DNA of 64,000 nt from Camarhynchus parvulus (Eukaryota; Chordata; Aves; Passeriformes; Thraupidae), in contig NC_044572.1 of the NCBI RefSeq assembly GCF_901933205.1, positions 91,726,965-91,790,964 of the forward strand. Reading direction: 5' to 3'. The notes beneath the pieces are model-generated. The model saw only the letters and a program-made list of their open reading frames with translations, did no database searches and was not told where the DNA came from. The translations under genes were made by a program, and so were the position numbers. The stretch's first letter is position 1. Each line of letters opens with the position of its first letter. Positions 27,401 through 38,295 of the stretch are shown here, in pieces.

Positions 27401-30400
27401 ACTTCATGTTCGCAGATTGTGTGTCTTGAAATTGCTTTATTAAGGCACAATTGTTATTATATATGAATAGCAGTGAGAACTCAGTGTTGTTAATAATAGG
27501 ACTTTGACCATGAATTCTATTGCTTCACATTTTGTTTTTGTTTTCAACGAATTTCTTCCAGAAAAACATATCATCTTATATTCCTTTAAGAAAGGGATAT
27601 AACTTATTAGTGGCTTGTCTGCTTGGTCTATTTTCTTCATGGACCTGCTTCCTAGATTTCAGAAAGACTTAAAATTTTTCCCTGAAATCTATACCTCTTG
27701 AAGACTGTATGAACTGGATGAGACTCTTTTCCTTCCCAGAGGCTAGAATAGTCTGTATTCCTGTACTCTGAGGGTTTGTTGGTGTAGCTGTGCATTGGAA
27801 GACTGCAACCTCAAGGTCAAATTCAACTCTAACTTGGCAGATGACAGAGGTTTGTCACTTATGTATGCAGTTTTTTTTACAGAATAATATATAGAGGAAC
27901 AATGCATTTTACCTCCATTTTCAGGCTCAAAAAATCAAAGACCCTGCTGCTAACATTTATTTGTTAGATGAAGTAACTTTCCATGTTTTTGTAAAGTAAG
28001 ACATTTAGACATAAGGAAAGCATCTGCACTGCAGTAATAATGGCTTATATGAAATGTTTTTGGAATAAAATTATTATTTCGCTCAGAACATTAGCACTGT
28101 CTATTCCAGGACATCTTTCAAGTACCACTGTCCTTAGAGCCTTGAGAACTATGCCTAAGCATCCATTTCAGTCTGTGAAAGGCATGTGGCAGGCCGGGAT
28201 AGGAAATAAAAGAATTAGTGGGAATCAATGTAATAATGAAGACTTCCTTGAAGGCAGAGAACAAATTGGATATAATTCTATGTTTGAGTGGTACTTCTGC
28301 TCCTGGCTCCTATGGTGCTGCTCTTGAAGGGCTTCACCCTGATCTGGGTGAAGGCTCTCAGCTTGAGCATTCAAGGCAGGACTGCTCCCTCTTTTGCAGA
28401 GTCTGCTTTGAGCAGGGTCTCATTTTATATGTTTGGACTATGGAGTAGAGTCCTGCCATAAACTACAGCATCAAGAGTGACTGTGCTGTCCAACATAATA
28501 TTAAGGTCAAAAGCAGAGGTGCCACTGTGGTGTATGATCCAGTCAGAGGGAGCTCCTCAGAGCACAGGCTGGAATTTGGATGTGAAAAAGGGACATTAGT
28601 AAGATTTTTGCCACCTACCTCCATTTAAGGCCTAAACTTAGTCTTCCCAGGCTACTTATTCAAAGACTTTTTTCTGGATTTCTAGCTGGAAATTCTGTAG
28701 AATTTCAGCTGATATGAGTATGCAGTGCAAATAGATGTTAAATGTGTTTAGTTCTCTTTTTCATAGCACACAAAATTAAAACTTCCAAAACAATAATTTT
28801 CTGCCTCCAAAAAGCCACCAGTGCAACTTTGTGATTTGTTTCATCTGTAATGCGGGGATGATGATACTTTGCTTTTGGCAGACGAAAATGATAATAAAAT
28901 ATCCAAATGACACACACACAGACTAAGCCTGAAAAAGGATGACATATGAAAATATTATATAACCCACCTGTAAACTTCTTTTTGACATGGGCTATAAAAC
29001 TTCTGGGTCAATCACTTCTCAGCCTTTTCCTAGCTATAGTAAATCCAGGTAGTAGGAGATTGATAAGTTAAAGGAAGCGATTCTTCCCTATGTTACACAC
29101 TCATGAGTACTCTTCTCTACCTTTGAAAGACAGATAAGAACCATGCAATAATTAATATGTATTCTAAAAAGAGCTCTAGAAGTTCTTGAGAGGCATTAGT
29201 ATTTATTTCTGAGGAAAAGTGATTGGTTATATGATTAGAGATTCACTAGACACATACCTAATTGAAGTTAGAACTTAAAATTCCTTTGATATCAAAGAAG
29301 TGTCCCTACAATGCTCTGATTTTGTAAGCTAACAACACCTTTTTAGCTACTTATAGCTCAATGGTAGGGTTTTAATAATGAGGGATATGAAGAAGGTGAA
29401 GCATCTCCCTGGAGGTGCATAGATAAAGGACAACAACAGACATAATTTGCAGAATTCTGACTAGATACACAAGGGAAAAAACAATCACTGTATGGGTGGT
29501 CAAATAATGGACCAAGTTCTACGCAGATGATGTGGAATCACCATCTGTGGAGATAGTTAGAACTCAACCAAGTGTGTCTCTGAGCAAATAACAGGGTAAT
29601 TCCCTGTCTGGACTGGATGATCTCCAGAGTTTCCTTCCAACCTAAATTTCTGTATGATTCTATGATTATGACTACATGAAGACCTCTTTCACATTCACAT
29701 GAATCATGTGATGTCACTGTGTGAGCTCGTATCAGCCCCTTGATATCATAATGTGAGTCTTTTGGGGTTCTTTTCTGTTCTTATTTTACACTACATCAAT
29801 CCTCACAGACACTGAGAATTTTTAAGTCATATAATTGTGTTTGCTGACCTACCACATGACAATGGTCATATGCTAAATGTGATTTAATTAACTGTTTTTT
29901 TGGGAGACCTTACCTAATAAGGCTTTATAGCAAAATTGCTCTGTTTTTCCACAGCAAATGTGGCTTTATAACTAATGAAACTAGTGCTACCTGTATTGTG
30001 AAGAGTTTTGCCATTTTTGGCCTATCTAGATGGCCTCTTATTCTGGTGGAGATACTTTGGAAGTGTCTTGGAATATCTGTATCAGTTATAGGCAGCTTGC
30101 ATGTATTTCTTCTTGGGTGAAATGAAAAATTTAATTATATGAAAAAAATGCAAATTGCTGCCAACTGTGTTAACTGTGAGAGAGTTGCATTATCTTCTAA
30201 CATAAATTGTCAGTGAATTGAAGAAAAGACGTTTTGGAAGCTGATCTGATTACTGTCAGGGAAAGTGCTCAAACTCAATTGTTGGCAAATGTCCAGTACC
30301 CATCACTGAACGATCATCACCTCATCATTCAGTCTTCTCAACTGACATGCAAAACAACATCCAAATATTCATTGCACATCTGTGCTGGACAGATTATGCA

Positions 30401-31485
30401 TTAGCAATTCAAATCAATTCAATGTAGAGGCAGTTTCTGTAAAGGCGTCTGTTTGGGGGAGATGCCTTGTTGTCTGGGATGGATAATAAGGCAACTCTGT
30501 CTAATCTTGGAGAACAATCAGCCCATCTTGAGAAGGTGACTGACTACGTATGCTCTTGCCCTGACAGCGCTAGAACAATGCCCCCATAATGCACTTGACT
30601 CAGCTGGTAATAAAATCTACTTTTGATTAGCAGCCATGGCTTGTGTCAATCACTGCATGATGTACCATTGTCCTCTGGTCCTGAACACAGTTTATTTACA
30701 GGGAAACAAAAGCTTTTTGGATATGGCTGCTGCCCAGAGATTGCAAAATAGATTGAGCTGTCAGCCTCACACACTAGATGAAGATTAATGAGTTGTGCAG
30801 ACAATAAATATGAAGCAATGACCATAAATATGCTAATAGGTATTATCCATATACACTATAATTGCTACAAAAATTAAAAAGTAGTGTAAAGGAAATAGGT
30901 CAGAGGGTGACAGATAGATAATCTTGGATGCTGAAGATCTTTGGTTCAGTCAGATTCTCTACAGGTTTATTTCCTTCAATTAGACCCTTCAAAAGATTAA
31001 TTGTTTAAAAGCTGTTTGAATAATCTCTTTTGAAACAGAGGTTTATGGGAAAATGTTTATGAAAAAGTGACTTCAATGAACATGTTATTGAAATAAAAAA
31101 GGTGACTACCAAAAGCAGAGATTAATGTCGCTGATCAGCTGCCCAGCTTCACTGTGAGGTAAATATTTCTAAGTGTCACACTAGTGGGGACTGCAAGGAA
31201 AACATACCAAAGAGACATATCAGTTTATAACCACAAACACAAGAGACTAAGGTCCTTCCAAGCAAAATATAGAAGAGTTGCCTGCAGATCTGATTGCGTT
31301 GGTTTGTTTGATGTTTTCATTTTAGCCTATTTTCCCTTTTTTTGTTCTTTTTTTTTCCTATTTAATTTAAGAGAAGAATGCCCACCACTCAAATTTTCAG
31401 AGTATTTCCAATCCAGCCTCTGGCTTTCCAATTCCTTTCAAAGAGCACATAGTCTAGATTTTTGACACCTATGGGTTTCATTTGT
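24489..31485. other. Intergenic DNA, gene-poor
   Basis: No gene recognised. It contains the CR1 relic at 29600-29670. The longest open frame (166 codons, 26966-27466) has no recognisable domain, and open frames lie opposite it on the minus strand. A stretch near 30380-30680 has the look of conserved non-coding DNA (dense homeobox-type TAAT/ATTA motifs, non-repetitive), which I cannot test here. Confidence 0.45.
29600..29670 (+). repeat. CR1 LINE 3' tip, sense
   Basis: GGACTGGATGATCTCCAGAG, then TTCCTTCCAACCTAAATTTC and a terminal TGTATGATTCTATGATT: the last bases of a sense CR1. Confidence 0.85.
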
Positions 31486-31490
31486 ACTTG
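31486..31490 (+). repeat. Left target-site duplication of the provirus
   Basis: ACTTG immediately before the left LTR. The same five bases follow the right LTR at 38291-38295. A 5 bp duplication fits ERVL-type elements. Confidence 0.9.
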
Positions 31491-32174
31491 TGTCTTGGTT
31501 TAGAGCAAAATTTTGGGAGAGAGAGAGAGAGAGTCCCCAGAGGGGCTCTAGTAGGAGGATAAATTCAATCGGCCCCCCCCCCCCACAACCAGTCTGGGAG
31601 AAAATACCTCCTTGAAGAAAAGTGGAAAAAAGCTGTTTATTAAACAATAGAACCTAACAATATTAAAACAATAAAACCCCTTGCCGCTCTAAAAGAGATG
31701 ACCAATTGAGAAAACCCCCCCCGGTTGCAGCCCAGCTCACTCAGTCTCTTATCAGTCCTTCTGGTGCTGGAATTCTCACAGGCCAGGCCCGGCCTGGCCC
31801 GGTGGCCACAGGTGCGAGCTGTCGGTGCTCCCCTGGGTGTTCAGTCCAGAGCAGGTTCCAAGAGGTCCAAAGAAAAGGAAAAGAAAAACCACAGTCCAGG
31901 GACTCTTCTTTGCCTCAGCCAGCTAAAACTAACCAAAAGCAAAAGGAGAGCTCTCTGTCCTGCCGTCTGTCTGTCCGCAGACAACACAGTCCTGGAGGAG
32001 GAATGCGGGGGAGTACGTGCAATGTCTGAGCGAAGAAAAAAAAGAACTGTGCGATTCTTCTCTCCCCCCTTTCACTCTCTGCAACAAGTCTTAAAGGTGC
32101 AAAACTTATTATTATTCAGCATAAACCAATGAGACGATTTGGGGATAAAAGCATCATATAGTCAACCCAGGACA
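31491..32174 (-). repeat. 3' LTR of the ERVL-like provirus (684 bp)
   Basis: Near-identical to 37605-38290. On the minus strand it begins TGTCCTGGGTTGACTATATG and ends CCAAGACA. AATAAA (minus strand) at 31641-31636 is the likely poly(A) signal. A short GA repeat and a C12 run lie near the element's 3' end. Confidence 0.95.
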
Positions 32175-32191
32175 TTCCACCCCTTATCCCC
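32175..32191 (-). other. Polypurine tract of the provirus
   Basis: On the minus strand GGGGATAAGGGGTGGAA directly abuts the TG of the 3' LTR. This is the usual place and composition for the plus-strand DNA primer. Confidence 0.8.
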
Positions 32192-32321
32192 ATATCGTCT
32201 GCTTACTACTAAAACTAATATAAATTTAACTCTACAAACACATACATTATACATCCATTATACAGCTATACACAGACAATGGTAACAGCATTCAGCAAAC
32301 AGTGATATTTACACATAGGTC

Positions 32322-33707
32322 TCACCCAACAATCAGATCTCCCTGAGGTACACATCGTGTTCTCCCATCTCTTTGCATTATCCACCATGTGTAACCTGGT
32401 CCCTGAGCAAAAACAACCCCACGAATGGGTTTGTCTGTATTCGAGGCAGAATTAATCCAAACTGTCTTCCCTAACAAACCTCTGACATGTACCACTGGGA
32501 CTTTGTCTCCATCTACTCTATGCAAAGACTCAGATTGGGCAGGGCCCACTCGGTTAGTAGAGCCTCGGGTATTAACTAACCAGGTGGCCTTTGCCAGATG
32601 CTGCTCCCAGTTTTTGAAAGATCCCCCACCTAATGCTTTCAATGTGGTTTTTAACAGTCCGTTGTACCTCTCCACTTTGCCTGCAGCTGGTGCGTGATAG
32701 GGGATGTGGTACACCCACTCAATACCATGTTCCCTAGCCCAAGTGCTGATAAGGCTGTTCTTAAAATTAGTCCCGTTGTCTGACTCAGTCCTCTCAGGGG
32801 TACCATGTCTCCACAGAATTTGCTTTTCCAGGCCCAGGATAGTGTTACGGGCAGTGGCATGAGGCACAGGGTAGGTTTCCAGCCATCCAGTGGTGGCTTC
32901 CACCATTGTGAGCACGTAGCGCTTGCCTTGGCGTGTCTGGGGCAGTGTGATGTAGTCAATCTGCCAGGCCTCCCCATACTTGTACTTAGACCACCGCCCA
33001 CCATACCACAGGGGCTTCAATCGCTTGGCCTGTTTGATGGCAGCACATGTCTCACAGTCATGGATAACCTGAGAAATACTGTCCATGGTTAAATCCACCC
33101 CTCGGTCTCGTGCCCACTTAGAGGTGGCATCTCTACCCTGATGGCCTGAGGCATCATGGGCCCATCGAGCTAGGAATAACTCCCCCTTATGTTGCCAATC
33201 TAAGTCTATCTTTGACACCTCTATCTTTGCAGCCTGGTCTACCTGCTCATTATTTTGGTGTTCCTCATTAGCCCGACTCTTGGGGACATGGGCATCTACA
33301 TGACGGACTTTCACAGGTAGCTTCTCTAACCGAGCGGCAATGTCTTTCCATTCATCAGCAGCCCAGATCGGTTTTCCCCTACGCTGCCAGTTGGCCTTTT
33401 TCCACCTTTCCAGCCATCCCCACAGTGCGTTGGCTACCATCCATGAATCAGTGTAAAGGTAGAGCTTTGGCCACTTCTCTCTCTCAGCAATGTCCAGGGC
33501 CAGCTGAACAGCTTTGAGTTCAGCAAGCTGGCTTGATCCACCTTCTCCTTCGGTAGCTTGTGCAACTTGTCGTGTGGGGCTCCATACAGCTGCTTTCCAC
33601 TTCCGGTTCATTCCCACAATGCGGCAAGAACCATCAGTAAAAAGAGCGTATCGTGTATCTTCTGCTGGCAGCTGGTTATATGGTGGAGCTTCTTCAGCCC
33701 GTGTCAC
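32322..33707 (-). CDS. ERVL-like Pol, RNase H and integrase part (open, 461 codons)
   Basis: The open 3' end of pol. RNase H: D25 in FTDGS, E63 in AELKA, D87 in YTDSW and D157 in NEQVDQAAK. Integrase zinc finger: H184, H189, C218, C221. Catalytic core: D251 (WQIDY), D310 (ESDNGTNF) and E346 (GKVERYNG), giving D,D-35-E with the exact 35-residue spacing. A C-terminal domain follows and ends at a stop 147 bases before the 3' LTR. All catalytic positions look intact. It is not a free-standing gene: the frame continues upstream into RT, where an in-frame TGA at about 33789 and earlier breaks occur. A product could arise only through a downstream start or from another copy. Confidence 0.92.
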   Translation of the reverse strand: MTRAEEAPPYNQLPAEDTRYALFTDGSCRIVGMNRKWKAAVWSPTRQVAQATEGEGGSSQLAELKAVQLALDIAEREKWPKLYLYTDSWMVANALWGWLERWKKANWQRRGKPIWAADEWKDIAARLEKLPVKVRHVDAHVPKSRANEEHQNNEQVDQAAKIEVSKIDLDWQHKGELFLARWAHDASGHQGRDATSKWARDRGVDLTMDSISQVIHDCETCAAIKQAKRLKPLWYGGRWSKYKYGEAWQIDYITLPQTRQGKRYVLTMVEATTGWLETYPVPHATARNTILGLEKQILWRHGTPERTESDNGTNFKNSLISTWAREHGIEWVYHIPYHAPAAGKVERYNGLLKTTLKALGGGSFKNWEQHLAKATWLVNTRGSTNRVGPAQSESLHRVDGDKVPVVHVRGLLGKTVWINSASNTDKPIRGVVFAQGPGYTWWIMQRDGRTRCVPQGDLIVG

Positions 33708-33788
33708 TTCTTGTTCCTCTTCATCAGTGAGACCAAAATTTTCACCTTCCGGCCAGTTTGTAATTATTTCCAGAATCCCAAAGGCGAT

Positions 33789-34990
33789 TCAGGTTTCCAA
33801 TACGGGGCGCTGTGTGATAACAGCAATCCATTTGCTCCATGTGGTGCTGGTGGCATGGTGCGTAGAGGGAACTTTTGCTTTGAACATCCACCCCAGCACC
33901 GGTAGTCGGGGTGCCAGGAGGAGTTGTGCTTCTGTGCCTATTACCTCTGAGGCAGCCTGGACTCCTTCATAGGCAGCCAAGATTTCCTTCTCTGTTGGAG
34001 TATAGTTGGCTTCAGACCCTCTGTAGCTCGACTCCAGAATCCTAGCGGTCGGCCTCGAAGTCTCACCAGGCACCTTCTGCCAAAGGCTCCAGGACAAGCC
34101 ATGGCTCCCGGCTGCAGAGTAGAGCACGTTCTTCACCTCTGGTCCCGGTCCTGACTGGGCCAAGGGCTACTGCATGGGCAATCTCCTGCTTGATTTGTGC
34201 AAAGGCTTGTTGCTGCTCTGGGCCCCAGTGGAAAGGGTTCTTCTTGGCGGGTGACCAGGTAGAGAGGGCTCACGCATCTGACTGTACTCAGGAATATGCA
34301 TCCTCCAAAAACCTATGGCACCTAGGAAAGCTTGCGTTTCTTTCTTGCTGGATGGTGGAGACATTGCTGTGATCTTGTTGATGACATCAGTGGGAATCTG
34401 GCGACGTCCGTCTTGCCACTTCACTCCCAGAAACTGGATCTCTTGAGCAGGTCCCTTGACTTTGCTCTTCTTGATGGCGGCTTGGCTTTTAGGAGAATCT
34501 GGATGATTTTCTCCCCTTTCTCAAACACTTCTGCTGCTGTCTTCCCCACACAATGATGTCATCAATATATTGCAGATGTTCTGGAGCCTCACCCTTTTCC
34601 AGTGCAGTCTGGATCAGTCTATGGCAGATGGTGGGACTGTGTTTCCACCCCTGGGGCAGTCGGTTCCAGGTGTACTGCACGCCCTCCAGGTGAAAGCAAA
34701 CTGGGGCCTGCATTCTGCTGCCAGAGGAATGGAGAAAAATGCATTGGCAATGTCAATAGTGGCATACCACCTCGCTGCCTTGGACTCCAGCTCGTACTGG
34801 AGTTCCAGCATGTCCGGCACAGCAGCGTCAGCGGTGGAGTCACTTCATTCAATGCACGGTAGTCCACAGTCAATCTCCATTCTCCTTCAGATTTACGCAC
34901 AGGCCAAATGGGGCTGTTGAAGGGTGAGTGGGTCTTGCTAACCACCCCTTGGCTCTCCAGCTCACGGATCATTTTGTGGATGGGGATCAC
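33789..34990 (-). pseudogene. ERVL-like reverse transcriptase, broken
   Basis: RT pieces occur in all three minus-strand frames. They are: the N-terminal part with KSEGEWRLTVDYRALNE (from 34990), the D-x-x-N-A-F-F motif (TIDIANAFFSIPL, about 34755), the QGWKHSPTI and YIDD catalytic box (YIDD at 34569-34558), the connection region with KKETQAFLGAIGFWR (about 34345), and the start of RNase H. Frame changes are needed near 34830, near 34700, between 34560 and 34425, and near 34170. TGA interrupts at about 33789. The catalytic motifs are present but no continuous product is possible. Confidence 0.9.
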
Positions 34991-35014
34991 AGCATCTCGA
35001 TTGTTCCGGTACTG

Positions 35015-35463
35015 TCAGCGGTGCACTGTTGAGGTGGCAATCGGTACTCGTTGCTCTTCCACCTTCAGGAGTCCTACTGCAGATGGGTTTTCTGACAGTC
35101 CAGGCAAACTGTTCAACTGCTTGACACCCTCTCTCTCTACAGCAGCTATTCCAAATGCCCACCTGAGTCCCTTTGGGTCTTTGAAATACCCACTTCTGAG
35201 GAAGTCTATGCCTAAATGCATGGGGCCTCTGGGCCAGTCACAATAGGGTGTTTCTTCCACTCATTTCCAGTCAGGCTCACCTCAGCTTCCACCAAAGTGA
35301 AATCCTGGGATCCCCCTGTCACGCCAACAGTAGAAACAGACTCTATCCCCACATGTCTTGATGGAATTAATGTACATTGTGCACCAGTATCAACCAAAGC
35401 TTTATACTCTTGTGGTTCCGATGTGCCAGGCCAACGAATCCACACAGACCAGAAAAACACGAT
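35015..35463 (-). pseudogene. ERVL-like protease and linker to RT, broken
   Basis: The retroviral aspartic protease motif ALVDTGAQCTLIPS places DTG at 35391-35383. The frame changes at about 35215, after the protease core. The next frame (with GIDFLRSGYFKDP) runs to a TGA at 35017-35015. Beyond that stop the same frame continues into RT, so a single nonsense mutation separates them. Confidence 0.88.
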
Positions 35464-35500
35464 TTTCCCTAGCCTCTACCTGGCTAGAGGCAGGGCCCCT

Positions 35501-37500
35501 CTAAGCCTGGTTATCCTTCTTTCCCTGGGCATATGCCTTGGAGGTTCCTTCAAGGGGATCGGACATGTCATCATCATCATACCTGGCAGTTCGGCCACAG
35601 GCAACTGGAGCTGCTTTTCTTTTGGTGGAATTCCCTCTCTCAGCCCTGTCTTCCTTCAATTCACGCACCCGTCGTGCCAGAACAGCAGTAGGTTGTCCAT
35701 CCCACTTCCTCATGTTTTCTCCACAATCACGCAGGTAGAACCACAACTCAGCTCGTGGGGTGTACCTTCTCTCGCCATCTGGGAAACGTCTGCCTTGGAT
35801 ACCAGAACCTCTGATCTGTACCGCCGAGATCTGGAGAAGGTCTTCTTTAATCTCCTCTCTGAGCTTCTTGTGGTTCTCCTCTATCTTGTCCTCTAATTTC
35901 TGCAGACGTGATTCTACTGCTGAGATTCTGGCATGTGTTGGGCCATGCACAGCGTCTGCATATGCTCGGAGCTTCCTTGCCATATCCAGTACAGTCTCAT
36001 CCCTCTCATCCCTCTTCATTATGGCTAAGGCAGAAGCATATTCATGTGGCCCAAGTCGCACAAGTTTTCGCCACATCACAGACGTGCATGGTACCAAGTC
36101 TGGGTTCCTAGTTGTTACATCATCTGAGAAGATAATCTCTGCCACTGCCATTTCTCTTAGGCGTTGGATCCCTTGCTCTATGGTCTTCCACTGTGTTTGT
36201 TGCATATAAAGATCATCTGCACACAGGTATCTTTGTGCAACACTTTCCAAGACCCGTGCCCAGAGGCTCTGTGGATTAGCCCCCCTCATCATTCCTTGGT
36301 CGATGACAGGGTCCTGTGACAGGGATCCCAAATGCCTCGCTTCAGTGCCGTCTAGAATTGTGGCCTCACCTGCAGCATCCCAGAGACGGACTAACCAACT
36401 AATTATGGATTCATCAGTCGTCGGGTGTAATCCTTCCGTAGTCCACGAAGGTCCTTCAGGGAAAAGGACTCAATATTTGCATCAGATCTTGCACCTGCTA
36501 CTTTGACTCCTGATTTTATGTCGGGAGGTGTTGAGGTTCCTTCTCCTGTATCATCATCCTCATCATCTGCTGGTCGGTTGGTTTTGTCCGTGCATTTCCC
36601 ACTTCTAGTACTGGTAGCAACAGCCATTGGTTTGGCTGCTGGCTTTGGCTCACTATCTGGTTTGGCAGCTGGCTTCGAGCCTGGCGTGCTGGCTGCAGCC
36701 TGACTGACTGGGATAGCTGATTTATCTCCCTGCCCCCCTGCTTCTGTCTGCTGCCCTACAGTATCTAACAGAGTGCGATAAGCATAGGCCAGGGCCCAGC
36801 TTATTGCAATTAGCCTTTTCTCGTTCGAATCGTCATGGCACTTCTCCTTTAGGTATTTCCCCACCTCAGCTGGGTTCTGAATTTGTTCCCGTGGAAAATC
36901 CCAGCCTAGAGGATCAGAAAATTCCTTCAGGGTTTGGCCTATATTTTCCCATTCTCCACACCACTCAGGATTTTCCACGCCTGCATCTGCTTCTGGGTCA
37001 GGGGTCTCACCAACTCTTCTGGATATCTCAGCTTTCATTTTAGAGAAGCTCCAGACTATATAGAGGAAGTCTACCAGATTAAATACCAGAAAGATGGTCT
37101 CTTTAACATTCAGGGGAAACTGAACATTCTCAAATAGTGACATAACAGCTTCAAAGGAGAAGAAGGAAAAGAAAGGCTGGAAAGCCTTATTCTCAGCTCC
37201 TCCTCTAACAAACTCGGTGCAATTACTAATAAATTCCCAAAACATACTACTGGAACTGGGAGGCAGGGTAGGACGAAACATATCGTAAACAGACGCCAGC
37301 ATCTTTATAAATGCCCTATAAATCATTATCACCAAGGCCAGCACAAGAGCTACTCCAATCCGTGCCCGTCTACCGTAAGAATTACGTATTATGGACAATA
37401 ATCCGAGTGACCAGAATGGTATCGAAACCTCAGAAAGGTCTAGAGACCAGAACCACATGAAGGTCTCCACCGCAAGAGATGTTACAAATTCCAGCAGCAT
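35501..37500 (-). pseudogene. ERVL-like gag, one frameshift
   Basis: The first methionine after the 5' LTR is at 37500. The N-terminal half has several hydrophobic stretches (for example IGVALVLALVIMIY at about 37359-37318 and IFLVFNLVDFLYIVW near 37098-37050), then an acidic/proline-rich linker. One frame change at about 36410-36425 leads to the second half (36331-35501). That half has a capsid-like helical region, a strong coiled coil (about 36331 minus 135-168 codons: ESRLQKLEDKIEENHKKL) and an Arg/Lys-rich tail. I see no CCHC zinc knuckle. It is assigned to gag by position, length and order. Confidence 0.8.
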
Positions 37501-37575
37501 GGCTATTGACTGCTTTAACTCACTAGCTAGTGAGCACAACCAACGCACACAATAAGCTTTTTTCCACTTTCTCTG

Positions 37576-37593
37576 GCCACGAGTTGGGTGCCA
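37576..37593 (-). other. Primer-binding site of the provirus
   Basis: On the minus strand TGGCACCCAACTCGTGGC starts 11 bases after the 5' LTR. It resembles the Lys-tRNA type PBS (TGGCGCCCAACGTGGGG) with one substitution and a 2-base insertion. The tRNA assignment is tentative. Confidence 0.5.
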
Positions 37594-37604
37594 AGAAGTG
37601 TATC

Positions 37605-38290
37605 TGTCTTGGTTTAGAGCAAAATTTTGGGAGAGAGAGAGAGAGAGTCCCCGGAGGGGCTCTAGTAGGAGGATAAATTCAATCGGCCCCTCCCCCCCAC
37701 AACCAGTCCGGGAGAAAATACCTCCTTGAAGAAAAGTGGAAAAAAGCTGTTTATTAAACAATAGAACCTAACAATATTAAAACAATAAAACCCCTTGCCG
37801 CTCTAAAAGAGATGACCAATTGAGAAAACCCCCCCCGGTTGCAGCCCAGCTCACTCAGTCTCTTATCAGTCCTTCTGGTGCTGGAATTCTCACAGGCCAG
37901 GCCCGGCCTGGCCCGGTGGCCACAGGTGCGAGCTGTCGGTGCTCCCCTGGGTGTTCAGTCCAGAGCAGGTTCCAAGAGGTCCAAAGAAAAGGAAAAGAAA
38001 AACCACAGTCCAGGGACTCTTCTTTGCCTCAGCCAGCTAAAACTAACCAAAAGCAAAAGGAGAGCTCTCTGTCCTGCCGTCTGTCTGTCCGCAGACAACA
38101 CAGTCCTGGAGGAGGAATGCGGGGGAGTACGTGCAATGTCTGAGCGAAGAAAAAAAAAAGAACTGTGCGATTCTTCTCTCCCCCCTTTCACTCTCTGCAA
38201 CAAGTCTTAAAGGTGCAAAACTTATTATTATTCAGCATAAACCAATGAGACGATTTGGGGATAAAAGCATCATATAGTCAACCCAGGACA
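37605..38290 (-). repeat. 5' LTR of the ERVL-like provirus (686 bp)
   Basis: Matches the other LTR except for three substitutions and two extra A residues in a poly-A run. As the upstream LTR (minus strand) it would hold the promoter. Its AATAAA is at 37755-37750 on the minus strand. Confidence 0.95.
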
Positions 38291-38295
38291 ACTTG
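38291..38295 (+). repeat. Right target-site duplication of the provirus
   Basis: ACTTG directly after the right LTR, identical to 31486-31490. Confidence 0.9.

Larger units (their letters stand above)
31491..38290 (-). mobile_element. ERVL-like endogenous retrovirus, complete with both LTRs
   Basis: A 6.8 kb element on the minus strand, flanked by ACTTG duplications and bounded by LTRs that start TG and end CA. Order in its own direction: 5' LTR (38290-37605), primer-binding site, gag, protease, reverse transcriptase, RNase H, integrase, polypurine tract and 3' LTR (32174-31491). There is no env and no room for one: only 147 bases separate the integrase stop from the 3' LTR, which also excludes the dUTPase found after integrase in mammalian ERVL. 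The 5 bp duplication, lack of env and style of Pol point to the ERVL (class III, spuma-like) group common in birds. Gag, protease and RT are broken by frameshifts and stops. The LTRs differ by only three substitutions and two bases of poly-A length. Confidence 0.93.

Noticed and set aside
26966..27466. 166-codon open frame on the plus strand
   Set aside because: Overlapping open frames exist on the opposite strand, which indicates low stop density and not selection. No domain.
29011..29028. Similarity to the 5' end of U2 snRNA (ATCACTTCTCAGCCTTTT)
   Set aside because: Only 18 bases match, with two changes, and the similarity stops there. Too short to separate a truncated U2 pseudogene from chance.
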